Origin: Brachionus koreanus
Lineage: Eukaryota; Rotifera; Eurotatoria; Ploima; Brachionidae
Assembly (NCBI GenBank): GCA_016987375.1
Contig: PJRA01000493.1
Span: 647,244-711,243 of the forward strand
DNA: 64,000 nucleotides
Reading direction: 5' to 3'
The position numbers were made by a program, and so were the translations under genes. Below, one piece after another: positions 48,601-61,600 of the stretch. The notes below the pieces were generated by a model. It did no database searches and was not told the origin of the DNA. It worked only from the letters and a program-made list of their open reading frames with translations. How positions within the stretch are numbered: position 1 is the stretch's first letter; every line of letters starts with the position of its first letter.

Positions 48601-50155
48601 TGGCCTATGATAATATGAACTGAGTGATTGTTAACTTGACATATATTTTTTCAAGGAAAATATTTAAAATTTTTGTTCTAGAGTGGTATTTAATTTCATG
48701 AACAGGAAATAGAATTTGAAGAGTCAAATAATCGTGAGATTTGGATACAATAAGCTCATTAATTCACTCGAGTAATCGAAACCAAGGCTCATTCAGTTGA
48801 CAAAACAATATTTAAATCTAAATTAAAAAAATGTTGTTTTTTTTTTATTTTATTTTATTTTATTTTTTATTTAAGCAAAATTCAAATTAGCTTTTAATAT
48901 TTTGATCAGTGATGATAAACAAAAATCAAAGTGTCTTATGAAAAAAATAGTACGAAATATAAGAAGAGTTTATTTGAATATGAAGTGTTTAGGATTTATG
49001 CTTTTAAATTAGTTTAGTTTTTATAATCCGAGTTCAATTTTTAGCTAAAAGCTTATTTATTTAATACAAGGAAAAATGAACTTATTCTTTTTACAGCTCA
49101 ATTGATTGTTTAATAGAATTTAAGACACTTTTTTCTAAAGGAATTTATCCTCTAGTACATATACTGAAATTCAATCGAATGAGCATAAACATTTTTCTAA
49201 AACTCGAACAAAATTAATAAATCAATTACATTAACTTCAAATATTAGACTTAGATCATCTTTCAATAGATATTACTTTTTATTTAAGAAAAAATATTCAC
49301 AAACAACATCTAATCGATCTTTTTTATTATTTATATTAACTTCTTTTAGAAATCTAGTTTTTTTTTATCGATCTTGAGCTAAAAAATTGTTTAATAAAAT
49401 TATTTATTTACTTTTGAAAATTTGAGTGAGTTGTTTTTTATTTAACAAGCCTATGAAAATCATTAATTTTTAAAAGGCCACTTGTGATGAAATCAATAAG
49501 CGGATCTCTTTACTTTATTAATTTCAAGAGCATAAAACAACTAATCTAAAACTAAATTCAAGATTTAAATCTAATTAATATTTTTATTAGAAATTGTTTT
49601 TTCAAGGTATTTAGTTTTCTATCTGCCCACTAAATAATTGAAACCCAAATCAGGCTCATTAAGATTATGGCACAGTATTAAGCAGCTTTATTTAAATATA
49701 AATACAAACATTTAAAGTTTAATAATCACTCGCAAGTGCTTTATTATTGAAATTTTTTTTTTCAAAGAAAATAAAGTTAGATTTTATTTAGCATTTTTTT
49801 ATGCCAAAGAGAAAAATTGATCAGTAAATTAGTAATTTTTCTTTATTAAGAATTTAGCTATTATTTTCTTTTCAATTAAAACTAAATTAGATGTAAAACT
49901 ATTATTAAGTAGGTCTGGTTTAAACATCAATAATCTGAAATGATTAGGAACAAAATTGAGTTTTAATTTGGCTCTGTCTAATTAGATGCCGATCGATCCA
50001 GCTGAGATCATAAATAATAAAACAAAAATTTTATAAAGTAGGATGAACATGTGATGTTATTTTTTGTATATTATTACGCCCCATCTCTTACAAATAATTT
50101 AATGCAACTTTATTCCAGCTAAAAATCTTTTTTATTCTTCTTTATTTTTATATTA

Positions 50156-50383
50156 GTGTTGGATACCGTCATTGATGGCCACTAAACTAGACCGCCAAAA
50201 TTTGGTGTTGGCCGTGTACAAAAAAAAATTTTTTTTACAAATCAAAAAATTCGATAGATAAAAGAATTGAGTAAAAGAAAAAAAGTTAAAATTTGTAAGA
50301 AAAAGTTTTTTCGCGCGTGGCCATCAAGATGGCCATCACCAAGTTATGGCGGCCTAGAGACCATCACTGACGGTACCCAACAC
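50156..50383. mobile_element. TA-flanked MITE, copy 2
   Basis: Begins GTGTTGGATACCGTCATTGATGG and ends CCATCACTGACGGTACCCAACAC between TA dinucleotides. It has the same termini as 31510-31708, with a second inverted pair inside (ggccgtgtac / gcgcgtggccatcaagatggcc). No coding capacity. Confidence 0.85.
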
Positions 50384-53300
50384 TATTATGGATTCATGCA
50401 CTTTTTGATTTTTATAGAAAAACTTATTTTAGATCTGTGGTTTGTCAACAAGATCGAAATATTTAATTAGAAAGAGATTTAAAAGCTTATTAATGCAAAA
50501 AATTATTTGCTTAAAAGCTTTGAATCTAAAATTTGTCAAACAAAAATCAAGGTTAAAAAGTCGATAAAAGCATTTGAAAGCAAAGAATTGACCCATCTAA
50601 AAGCCAATATTCAACAAAAGCTCTCATCTTATTTCCTGGTTCTTTATCCTTTTTATTTGAAATCAATATTTTATTAAATTTATAAAGAATAAAAAAAAGT
50701 CAAATATTTATTCAAACAAAGTGCTAATTTATTAAATTCAAAGTGTAACTTTTGTGACTTTGAGTGAATTGTAGATTAAGAAAAGAAAAAAATCTAGATA
50801 AAGTCAGCATTGGAATCGGCCTAGAGAACAAATATTTATTCCATGAGCGATCAAAAAAAAAGGATTAGTTCACAATAGCTTGAGGTCATTGTTCAATTTA
50901 TTAGACTTAATAATAACAAAAGTTAATCGAACTTTAAAATATTTAAAAAAAAACAATGGTTTTCTAATTCTATTTATGCCCATGATCATTAAAATGCCTA
51001 TATCTTGCCATTAAAATTCATTAATTTTCTAAAAATCAATTTTCTTTTTTATCTTTAACCTAATCGATCTAATTTAGAAAAATTTTTTTTCTCTTAAATA
51101 TTGTGAACGTGCTAAATATTGTTTTTGTTCAGCAACAATAGAACAAAAATTTATTTTTATTTTGAATCGAATATCAATTAGTGTGTGTGTGAAAAAAAAA
51201 TAAGAAAAAAATAATTAACTTTTCTCATTGATAATAGTGCATATTAGTCAATTTTTTTTCATAGTGTAAATTTTTTCATCTGTAAACAGCCCGGAGTAAA
51301 AAAACATATTTTTTTTTTGTAAAATTTAACCAGTGGCAATTAATTTAGAATAGAGAAAAAAGTTATTCAACAGTTTAAATAACAATGTTTAATAAACAAT
51401 TATGCAAGTTTAAAAAATTTGTTTAAGTAATTTAGGATAAAAGTTTTGTTTTGCTTTTTTTTATTTTAAATAAAAAAAGTTTTAAAATTTTTTTGATCAA
51501 TTAATCGGACACTTAATTCTCTTTTGAAATGTAGATAAACTTTTATCTATCTTAAAACTGGTCAATAGGACATCTTGAGTATAGTTTTATGACTGCTATT
51601 AGATTTTATTTTCTTTCCAAGCATTCAAACTAAATTTATTCCATTTATCTTTCTAATCTTTATTTTAACGATTGCTCTAGTCTATCCAAATAGAATCATG
51701 ATTTATAAGAAATTTAAAACCACATTTTGTTTGTTAATTTTAAAATAATTTATCACTATCAGTAAGTTTTTTTTTAATAGAGAATTTTTAAGATAAACAT
51801 TTCTGGCTACTGTGACATGAATATAAAATTAAATCTTAGCTAGCATTTTTTTGTTTATCAAATTTTATTTCAAAACACTGAGCTTTATTTTTTATTTCCT
51901 TAAATCACCGATTGACCTACTGAATGGATAATTAGAATCAAAGCTGGTATAGTAGAAATATAATTAAAGTTTCGTGCTTCTAAAAGCGATTAGTTTCGAC
52001 AATTGTTTCTGCCTAAGTGACATCAAACAGTCTCAGGACACTAATTTCGAGCACATAATGCTCATTGAACTATGCTCGTCCGAGAACGGATTCGAGCTCT
52101 GAGTCAAATAAGCTTCAAACATCTTTAGAGTTATATAAAGTTCATACAAACAAAATCTAGAACATGCATTTTTCCTTTAGTCATACTTTTTTTTTCAAGT
52201 TAAAAATACCCATGTGATTTTTTCAATAAATATTTTTAGTATTATTTTTCAAAATAAACAAATTTTCTTTGTCATAGAACGACTTGAAAAAATATGCTAA
52301 CATCTTCACTTGCAAAATTCAACTAATTAAAAAATATTTTTTCTTCATTAGCACATCATTTTAGGGTGAAAATATTTTAAAACTTGACAAATGTGAGAAT
52401 TGTTTACGGCTATCTGGTTTTACCATAGGACGTTAATTTTTACCTTATCTTAATCAAATACCGAGTGATAAACATACTTCATTTTTTAAAGATCGATTAT
52501 CGCGATATTTCACCAAAACAATTATCAAAATATCCACATTTAAGTTCATTTTATCTATTTTTTTCCCATTTATTTTTCATCTTTTATTTATGATAGATTT
52601 TTTTTTTTTTATTATTTTAACTGAATAAACAAATTAATAAAACTATCTCCCGACTTTTAGTCCATTTTAAGATGTAAAAAAAAATCTTTTAAATACATCA
52701 AATTATTTTGATACCATAAAAATTATTCAGTTAATATTCTTAAATTAAAATTAAGGCGATTTGAGAGTAAAAATTAAAAAAAAATCTAAAAACAAAAAAT
52801 ACTTTTTTAAATATGAAAATTTGTTTTGGTTTTTAGATATTTGGATTATAAATGTGCTTAATATATAAACTCGAAGAGCATGTGATTTATTTTCACTGGC
52901 TGATCAAAAAAATAGTATGGATAAATATAGAATATTTGTTTAATTAACATCTTTTTTTTAAGTCAATTTTAGCTTGTGTTAAATTTTCAAAAATGGTCAA
53001 TTTTTTTTTTTAATTTTTGTCCCAAAAAGGCCATTATTCAGAAGCTTCAATTTTGTCAGATCATCAAAAGTCATTTTCATAATGATATGTGCTTTTTTAA
53101 AAGACTAAATATCTTTCGAAGAAAAATTTAAATTAGAATTTCTGTCTGTTTTTTAAGATTATAATTTTTTCAAATTAAGAAAAAAATGTTTTATTTTAAA
53201 ATATTTTAAATTTAAAGAAAACGAAAAATAAATGTCTTCTAATTTATTTAAACATTCAAAACACGGAGGAATTTTTTCGACACTTGATTTTTCATCTCTT

Positions 53301-54272
53301 CTTTGTATTCAGTTAAATAAATACAGTCACAGAATATTCTTATTTTAAAGGAATAAAAGGCAAAAAATTCAACTCAAAGGCTCGAAAAAAACCTTCCCAG
53401 TTTTTTGTTTTAAAATTTTAAAATGTTAAAATTACAGGATAAAGTTTTTTATTTTGAATTTTAGAGCAAGAAAATATTTGAAAACTCAATTAAGTCTTGA
53501 ATAAATGAGAATATTTTTAGTTTTAAAAAATTTTTAATCTTTCTGATTTAACATTCTTTTTTTTAAACATTACTTTCAAACAAAAAAATCAATATTTTTA
53601 ATTATCAAAACAATTAAAATCAAGTTTAAATAAAACATTTAAGTTAGCAGACTTATTTGAAGCATTTGGCATAAACAAATCATAGAGAAAAATCTCTTAG
53701 TATATTAAAAAAAAGTTGTTTATTTGAAAGAAGATAATTAGAAATGGATAAATAGAATTTGCAAAAATTAGACAACATATTTTGGTCTTTGAACCCAGCA
53801 GAAATAAATTGTTTAGTATTGGTTTGAAACGAATGAGGAACGGATATTTTAAGATAAGGAAATAGCGGTGTATTAAAATTTCAAAGTCAGTCAAATTTAT
53901 TAAATGATAATAGCTTAGATATTCATGGAATTTGTAAAGAATGGTATGCTTGTTTAATTTGTTTTAGATTAAGTTAAATGAATCGGTTCTATTTTAGCGG
54001 CAAAGCTGCTTGTATCTTGTTTCAGTCATAGACAAAAAGTTTATATTTGTGTTGAATATTTTGCTCAATCCATATTTAAACAATATCCTTCATGATAACA
54101 CAAAATTGTCCATATAGATAAAACAAACTTTAGCCAGACTCTAAAAAATAGGCAAACAAAATGCGTATGCAAACATACATGTTTTTATCAAGTCTGCTCA
54201 GATTAGATCCTAGCTAAAAAAGACAATAAAATTGATAAACGTACGTCTAACGTCTATTCGCCTCATTCGATA

Positions 54273-54332
54273 CAATTTCTTGTAATAAATGACTTTATTT
54301 ATCAATTTCTTGTAATAAATGACTTTATTTAT
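54273..54332. repeat. 30-bp perfect tandem duplication
   Basis: The unit caatttcttgtaataaatga plus ctttatttat occurs twice, head to tail, without mismatch. Confidence 0.9.
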
Positions 54333-55692
54333 TAGCTTTGAGACTAATTTCATATCTGTCTATATAATTAAATGTTTTAATTTACGAAAGAAATTCTAGC
54401 CTAAAGCAGTCATTATTCTGACAAATTAAATGGCGAGATAAATTCAAATCAAATTAGAAAATAAATTGTTCAAGTTGAGAAGGTCAATATTTGCTATTGG
54501 ACATGTAAAAATGTTCAATATTAAATATTTAGAAAATTCATCCATTATTTAAGTCATCTTTACAAAATTATTTCATTCATAACGTAATACACATTAAACA
54601 AAACAAAAACACAACCATTGAACTTTTTTCAGTTCTGAATGTTAATATTAAAATTTCAATTGCTCCGTTTCTGGTTCACAGAAGGCCTTTAAGCGCCTAA
54701 TTAGCCTACAGCCGACCCACTTTAACAGGTCAATTAAACTCAAATTCAACAAGTACTTTGTGCATCAAATGACTAATTGTATTTCAAGTTAATATTTTTA
54801 AATTTTCACTTCCTTTAACTATTTATTTTTCAAGTCGGAACCATTTGTGTGTCTAAAACGAACAAAACATTTATTTCAGTTTTTGATCATTGAAACATCT
54901 TTTGTTTTTTGGTTTTTTTGAACCGAATAAAAGCTAGGAAGCTGCAAGGCCTGCTAAAAAATTAGCTGTTTGCTCACAATCGGCAAGAAAATTTTCATTT
55001 GTCTTCTATTAAATTAAAATTTTATTCTGTTTCAAGTTCTTCTGTCGAGTTAGAATTTTAATCAATCATAGCATAATTAGACATGCTAAATTAAAATTTT
55101 AATCAATTTAGAAATAAATAAATTATTGTAAATGCTCAAATAGAATAGGCATAATTTAAGAGTTAGGTGATTTTTTTTAAAAATTTATTAAGTTTTTTCA
55201 ATTTGAAAAAAAAATTTTTTTCAGCATTAATTTCTTATTTTTTATGGTATTAAAAGAATATATGACAGAAAGCTTGCACAAAAATAATGAAAAAAATTTT
55301 TTGTTTTTCTGAAAAATTCTAAACTTAATTGATTATTTAAAAAAATTTTTGAACTAAGTCTTTTCACATTAATTTGCGATAAATTAATTTAGAGAATAAA
55401 AAAATGAAGCCTGGCATAGAAAGAGAGGGAGTTTATTTTTTGCTAAATAAAAATGATTGATTAGATAAACTTGAACAAAGTCAAAGAAAGATGCACTCAA
55501 GTTAATGTAAATATTTATTTTTTAAGTAAAAAAAAATTTCTGCTTCTTTTTTTTTTTACTCAATTCCAACGTAAATGTGTAAACAATTTATTAATAAATG
55601 GTGTAGAGCTTAAGAAAATAAAAAAAAAAATTTTTCAAGATTTTAGATGAAAGATATTTTATAATGAGTTCACACTAATTAGTCGACAAACA

Positions 55693-58600
55693 ATGAGCAG
55701 CAGGAATGATCTAAACGATGCAATTTATTACGCCAAATTAGTCAATTTTGACAGAAAAACAAATCAAAATTGCCAAAAGGAGCCCTCTTACGAAACCATG
55801 AACATCTACCAAGATATAGCTGATTCGGATTTTGTTGATCAAGTTAATCAACAACATTTGATTCAACAACAAGAAAAACAACGTTCTCTAAAAACAAAGC
55901 GTTTAACATTAAGCCAACAAAATAGCAAGCAAAATTCAATAAACCAAATTTATAGAGATAACTTGAATAGCATTTTTGGCAAACGAAATTTTAAATCAAA
56001 TAACAACGAACAACTTTTGTTCAAGCTAATTAAAACAAATAGTTCAGAATCTACATCACCTTGTTCAACGTCATCCAATTCGACTTCGTCTACAAGTTCC
56101 AAGCTAAAAAAATCACCCACGTCATCAACATCATCAATAACCAATTCACAGACACTTCTCGTAAGAAAAAAACCCTCACCCGATCTAAACACCTACTTGC
56201 AGTATTCGCTAATCACTACCCAAATACCCAAGCTGCAAAAAGCCGACGATTCGGCCTCAAACGATGAGGATTCGAGTAATACAATAAAAAAAAATTTCGA
56301 TGTTTTAGTCCTAAAGCCTGTCATCCGCTCTAATCACAGTGCAGCACACGACTCCACTTTGCTTACGCCTTTGCACAACAACACAATAAAACAGGGCAAA
56401 AAAATCTCCATAGACAACATTTCATCGCCGACCCTCGTCCCATTTGACTCGTTTAATTATTACAATAAATTGAACAAAAATCCGGACAATTCGCCAGTAG
56501 AGTGCACACAAACCAACGTAAAGTCGGCATCCACGTCCTATCTATTGTCGAAAATATCCTCTTTGGCCAATTTGACTCTTCCTAAGAGTAGACCTTCGGT
56601 AACGCCGACCACCTCGTCATCTAGCTCTTCTTCGGCACAACAATCGCCCATTATGAACAACAACGGCCTAATGAACAATTTGGCTAGCAAAACTACAAAG
56701 TTTTTTAATCGAAAATTAAGCCAGCAACAAATCGAAGTTTCGACTACACCGCTGAGCTCTAATTCGTACATGATTTTGTCTTCTTCGTCTGTCAACTCAA
56801 TTGACCAAGAGAATCCATCGCCAAGTGTAACTATGGATTTAGATGAGAATTTTTCCACTAATTTAGAAGACGATTGTGACGAAGAAATAAATTATTTGAT
56901 GAATCCGGATTGTAATAATGGTACAAGAATGGCATACAAAACTGTGCAGAGAGTCAAACATTTGAAATCGGCGTCTAGCTCCAGTTCGTCGACTAAATCG
57001 TCTATGTCTACTAATGTAGTCACAAGTTCGAGACGACCTTTTAAGAAGAGAAGTCAAAGCATCCATGCAAATTTGGACAACAAAGTCTGGTTCTTCAATC
57101 CGGTAAGTTTAATTTTTGATCGAATTTTTTTTTTTTTAAAAGTATCAAAGTATGGCTTTTTTAAAATTTTATTTGTTAATTTTTTTTTCGGCTAGATAAG
57201 TTAAGGTTTGCATAATTCATTATGTTGTTGTTAATTTTGTTTCAGCAATTTTTTGTTATACAATAATAGAATAATAATAAAATAATGCGATAAAAAAATA
57301 TGCTATTAAATAATCATCTGCTTTGCAATTAGAACTGTTAATTAATTTTGTGAGAAAATTTTAAAGACATATAAATAATATTTCTAAGTTAACTGATGAC
57401 TTTAAAATGTATTGGAATTGGAAAAAATATTTTTATTCAAAGTAATATACAAATATTTTGCCAGTGAACATTGTTTAAGGTGGAATAAAAATCAAATGAA
57501 ATTTTTGGCGTTTGAATATTTCTAAATTGAAAAAAAATTTTGCTTGAATTTAAAATTTATTTTATTTTTAATAAAAATAGTTGTGAATAATTTAAAAAAT
57601 CATTTTTTAAAAAACAATCGGTTTTTTACTTTTTTTTTCAAAAATTATTAAATTTATTGAATAAAAAACAAAGAAAGAAAGTAACAAAAGAAGTTAAAAA
57701 AAGCCCTCCGATCTTTGAGTGTTAAATCTTGCATTTTTTGCTTTAATTTTGCATTAAAAAAAAACATGTAAAAAAATAGACATAACTGCTGTGAAAGCTA
57801 ACATTCACAAGCATGTAGATTTTTATTTTTAACTAGTTTAATTATTTATTTATTGGATTAATTGAAAATTTATTTTAATCTTTCTTATGTTTGAAAAATT
57901 CAATAAAATTATAGAATTTCAATATTTGAAAATAAGCTTTATTTACTGACTGTTGCTTATACAGCCAAAAATTATATAAAAAAATTTTTGTTTTCTTATT
58001 GATTTTCAAGAATTTTTGAATGCAGACTTAAGTAGAATTAAAATAAATGGACTGATCTTAAATCGATTTTTTTAAGTATGATAAAGATCAGTTATAAATA
58101 AATCTATTCAACAGCAATTCTAAATTTGTTCAACCTAATTTAGATCATAGATTTCTGCCATACTTTATCAGAAATTGATTTATACGAGCAAACAATATCT
58201 TTCTAAAATTTTATTTCATAGCACAAATTTACATGAAGTAACAATTCATATAGGGACTAAAAAAGAGATTACAACTCGATGTACGATATTAATATTATGT
58301 TAATATTTTTGCTAATGCAATATTAAAATCAAAAGCTAATTCATTTAACTGTTTATTCCTAAGTATTTTGATGACTTCTATCGGTTTAAAAAAAAAACAA
58401 TATATCTAATTTGGCTTTGTATTTAAAATTTTTTCAAGTAAAAGAAATCATCTGAATTTGTTTGAAAATTACGTCAATAAAAAAAAAATCAACACAAAGT
58501 GTTTATCACAAGTTGAATTTAAATGGGCTTAGGAAAACGTGTTTATATTTTCTAAACAATTTCAATAGAATTTTAAAGTCTTTTCTAGCAGAAAAATGTC

Positions 58601-61600
58601 AAAGTCTTTTTTTTATAATATAAATTTAATTATTCGTTTGAAAGAAAATAATTTTTTTATTAATTGTTTTCAGACTTGTTCTAGAGCCAGTTATTGATTC
58701 AAACATTTTTAAAAAAATAAGGAGGAATTTTTATTCAATTTTCAATTTTTAAATGAGTTTAAAATATAATGAAATCAATAGTTTTAAAGGGTCTTTTACT
58801 TATTAGTTTTGGACAATTCATGCTATTTTTTAAACTTAACTAAATATGCCTAATTAAGTATTTTCTATTCTCGGTTTTGGATCAAAATATGTTTTGAAAA
58901 ATAGAGAGAAACATTAGGGCTAAAATATACTGTCAAAAAAAATTAATAAGAAAATATTTAGCTTTTTGAATAGACTTTTTTTTTATTTTATCAAGACAAG
59001 AAAATGATATCTCAAATAGGTCAAAAATATTTCTCTAGGAAATGTCATGTCAAATTGGATTTTAAATAGTAAAAATCTAAAAAAAATTTTTCATATGCTT
59101 TTAAGTGGTGTTTATAGGACCAAATTGAAAAATCGACTAAGAAATATTTTAAAGATTAAAAACTATTTAAACATCCAATTTATCAAAATGTGACATGCTA
59201 AAAGCTTCCTTTCTTTTATGAAATCAATTTATCAAGCAGTTTATTGAGCCATTCAATCGATGTTAATAATTTGAATTTTCTATCAAATATTTTGTCAGAA
59301 TTAAAATTTCTGAAGAAGTGAAGTGGGAAGTGTTAATATGAATTCCTTTATTTTACTATGATAATTTATCTAAATAGAAGATAATTGAGGTGAAGCTGAG
59401 TGTAGTGGTATGATACTGAATTATTTGAAATCTAGCTAATTAATCAAACCAAAAAAGTCCGTATAGTACATTTGATTAGATGTTTGTTATCAGCAATTTC
59501 CCATTAATCATATTAAATTTGAGATTGTTGAAAAAAATTATTTTCTCAAGTTAATTTACCGTCTATACAAAAAAAGAATTGAGGCATATTTTTATTCTAA
59601 TAAATTGATTGATATCATTACTAGCTATTCAAATATTTATTTAATTTTTGTAAATAAATTAATGATTAAAATAGAATAAAGATCTATTTTTTAACTTTAT
59701 TAGTTCAATAAATGCAAAATTACACCCTATTTTAGATTAATGCGTCAAAGAGTTGTTTAATCTTAAACAAAGCACTAGTTCATTTTGAATTTTATTTACA
59801 CATAAGTTTCTAATTTTTTTGAGACTCAAAATTGTAGCTGTAAATTATTTTAAAGTAAAATGATGACATTGTTTACACATATTTTAATATCGATTTTAAC
59901 TTGATGTTTGTTCGACTAAATTAGATTTTTACTTCTGTTTTATTTTATTAAATAAATTTTAAAATTAGAAATATTTTATTGTATTGATTATTGAAATTTA
60001 ATTTTTTTTTTAAGGCTGAAGAGTGTTGGTACATGACTGGACCAATTGGCAAAATGGCCTCGGTCTCATCGTGCTCATCGTTGGGCGATGAAGCAGATAG
60101 GGCCAAAAAAATAAAGCTTAACGACATTCAAGTCAAATATTTGACTCTAATCGAGCTCAAGTATTTGAAGCAAATTTGCTTCAATAAACTGCAAGCGATG
60201 TCCGAGCAGAATTCAATCAAAGATTTGGGCCTCAAGTCGCTCTGTATTCCGAAGGATGAATCAATGAAAACAATTAAGACCAAAAATATTTCATCAACTG
60301 CGATGCGAAGTCGCTCGGTCGACTTCAAATTTTTCGAAGACATAAAAGAGAATTATTTTTTCAAAAAGGGCCAAAAAGAAAATACCGAGATGGTATTTGG
60401 TCAAACTTTGTACAAATGTATTCTCAATGACCTAAAAAAAATAACTAATCCTGAGCAAAAAAAAAATATATCCATGACCGTCAATAAGAGATGGAAGTCA
60501 AACACAACTAATCTTTTGATTGCGTCCAAAAATGATCTTAACATATTGAATGGAGCTGGCGAGCAAAAAGTCAACTTGCGTCAAAAACCTGAGCATGATT
60601 ATGCCAAGCGAAATTCGGTTTTATTCGAGGCTCTCGATCTCAAGAACTCGACTGTGAAAAAAAACTCGACCAAAAATCCAAACGATAAGAATAAAAACGA
60701 CTCGGCAAGCAACAATCAGAATTTGTCCATACGCAGCGAAGGTCTTGTGCCCAACATTGTCAAATCATGCTGCAATCACATCAGTGACTATGGTCTCGAT
60801 GTTGTCGGTATTTTCCGAATTGACTCATCTAAAAAAAGAATTAAAGAAGTAATTTTTTTTTCTGCATTTTTTTCTTCCTTTGATAATAATAAATTTAAAA
60901 AAACATTTTTTAAATTTTTACTCAAATTTTAATTAAATATTTTATTTAAAAAAATATTTAGCTAAAAGAAATGTATGACAGCGGTAAGAACATAGATATG
61001 GGAGAGCACTTTAACACAAATGATGCCGCTTGTTTGCTCAAGGAATATTTGAGATCACTGCCGGAACCATTGTTGACCCGTGACTTGTATTCGAGTTTTC
61101 TTGCCACCAACAGTAAATCATCATAATAAACTGAAAACAAAATTTAATTTTTTTCATTTAAATAAAGAAATAAGCGATAAAGCTTTAAGACTTGAAATGA
61201 CTCGGTACCTAGTATGTCTTTTGCCGGTGCCAAATCGAGACACTCTGGAAGTTTTGCTTAAATTGTTGAACAGGGTTAGATCACATGCAGAGCCAGTCAA
61301 TCAAAATGAGAAATTAATTGGCGGCAATAAAATGGATGCTTTCAATTTAGCAATGGTATTTGGTCCAAATTTGCTCAAAAAACACAAACTCTCTCAAATT
61401 TCACTAAACACCAAGCCGAATGATCTCCAAAATGACAAGTACAATATAATCGATGATATTGATTCGGTCATTTCAGTCACCAAATATTTGATTGAAAATC
61501 AGAATTTAGTTTTCAAAGTAAAATTTTTTATTTTTTTTAAATTTAGAAATTTTTAATATTTCAATTGAAAAATAAATTAAATAACAATGAACTAGATTAG

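Larger units (their letters stand above)
42607..55692. other. 13-kb region with no recognised gene
   Basis: No exon of a recognisable family on either strand. The composition is less dominated by homopolymer runs than other intergenic DNA here. Short ORFs (such as 47570-47821 and 46615-46809) lack recognisable motifs. It probably includes the upstream region, 5' UTR exons and enhancers of the RhoGAP gene; a MITE (50156-50383) and a 30-bp tandem duplication (54273-54332) lie inside. Confidence 0.5.

Noticed and set aside
52000..52110. Possible tRNA-like stretch with GATTCGAGCTC
   Set aside because: The T-loop-like motif is present, but I could not form a convincing acceptor stem and anticodon arm by eye.
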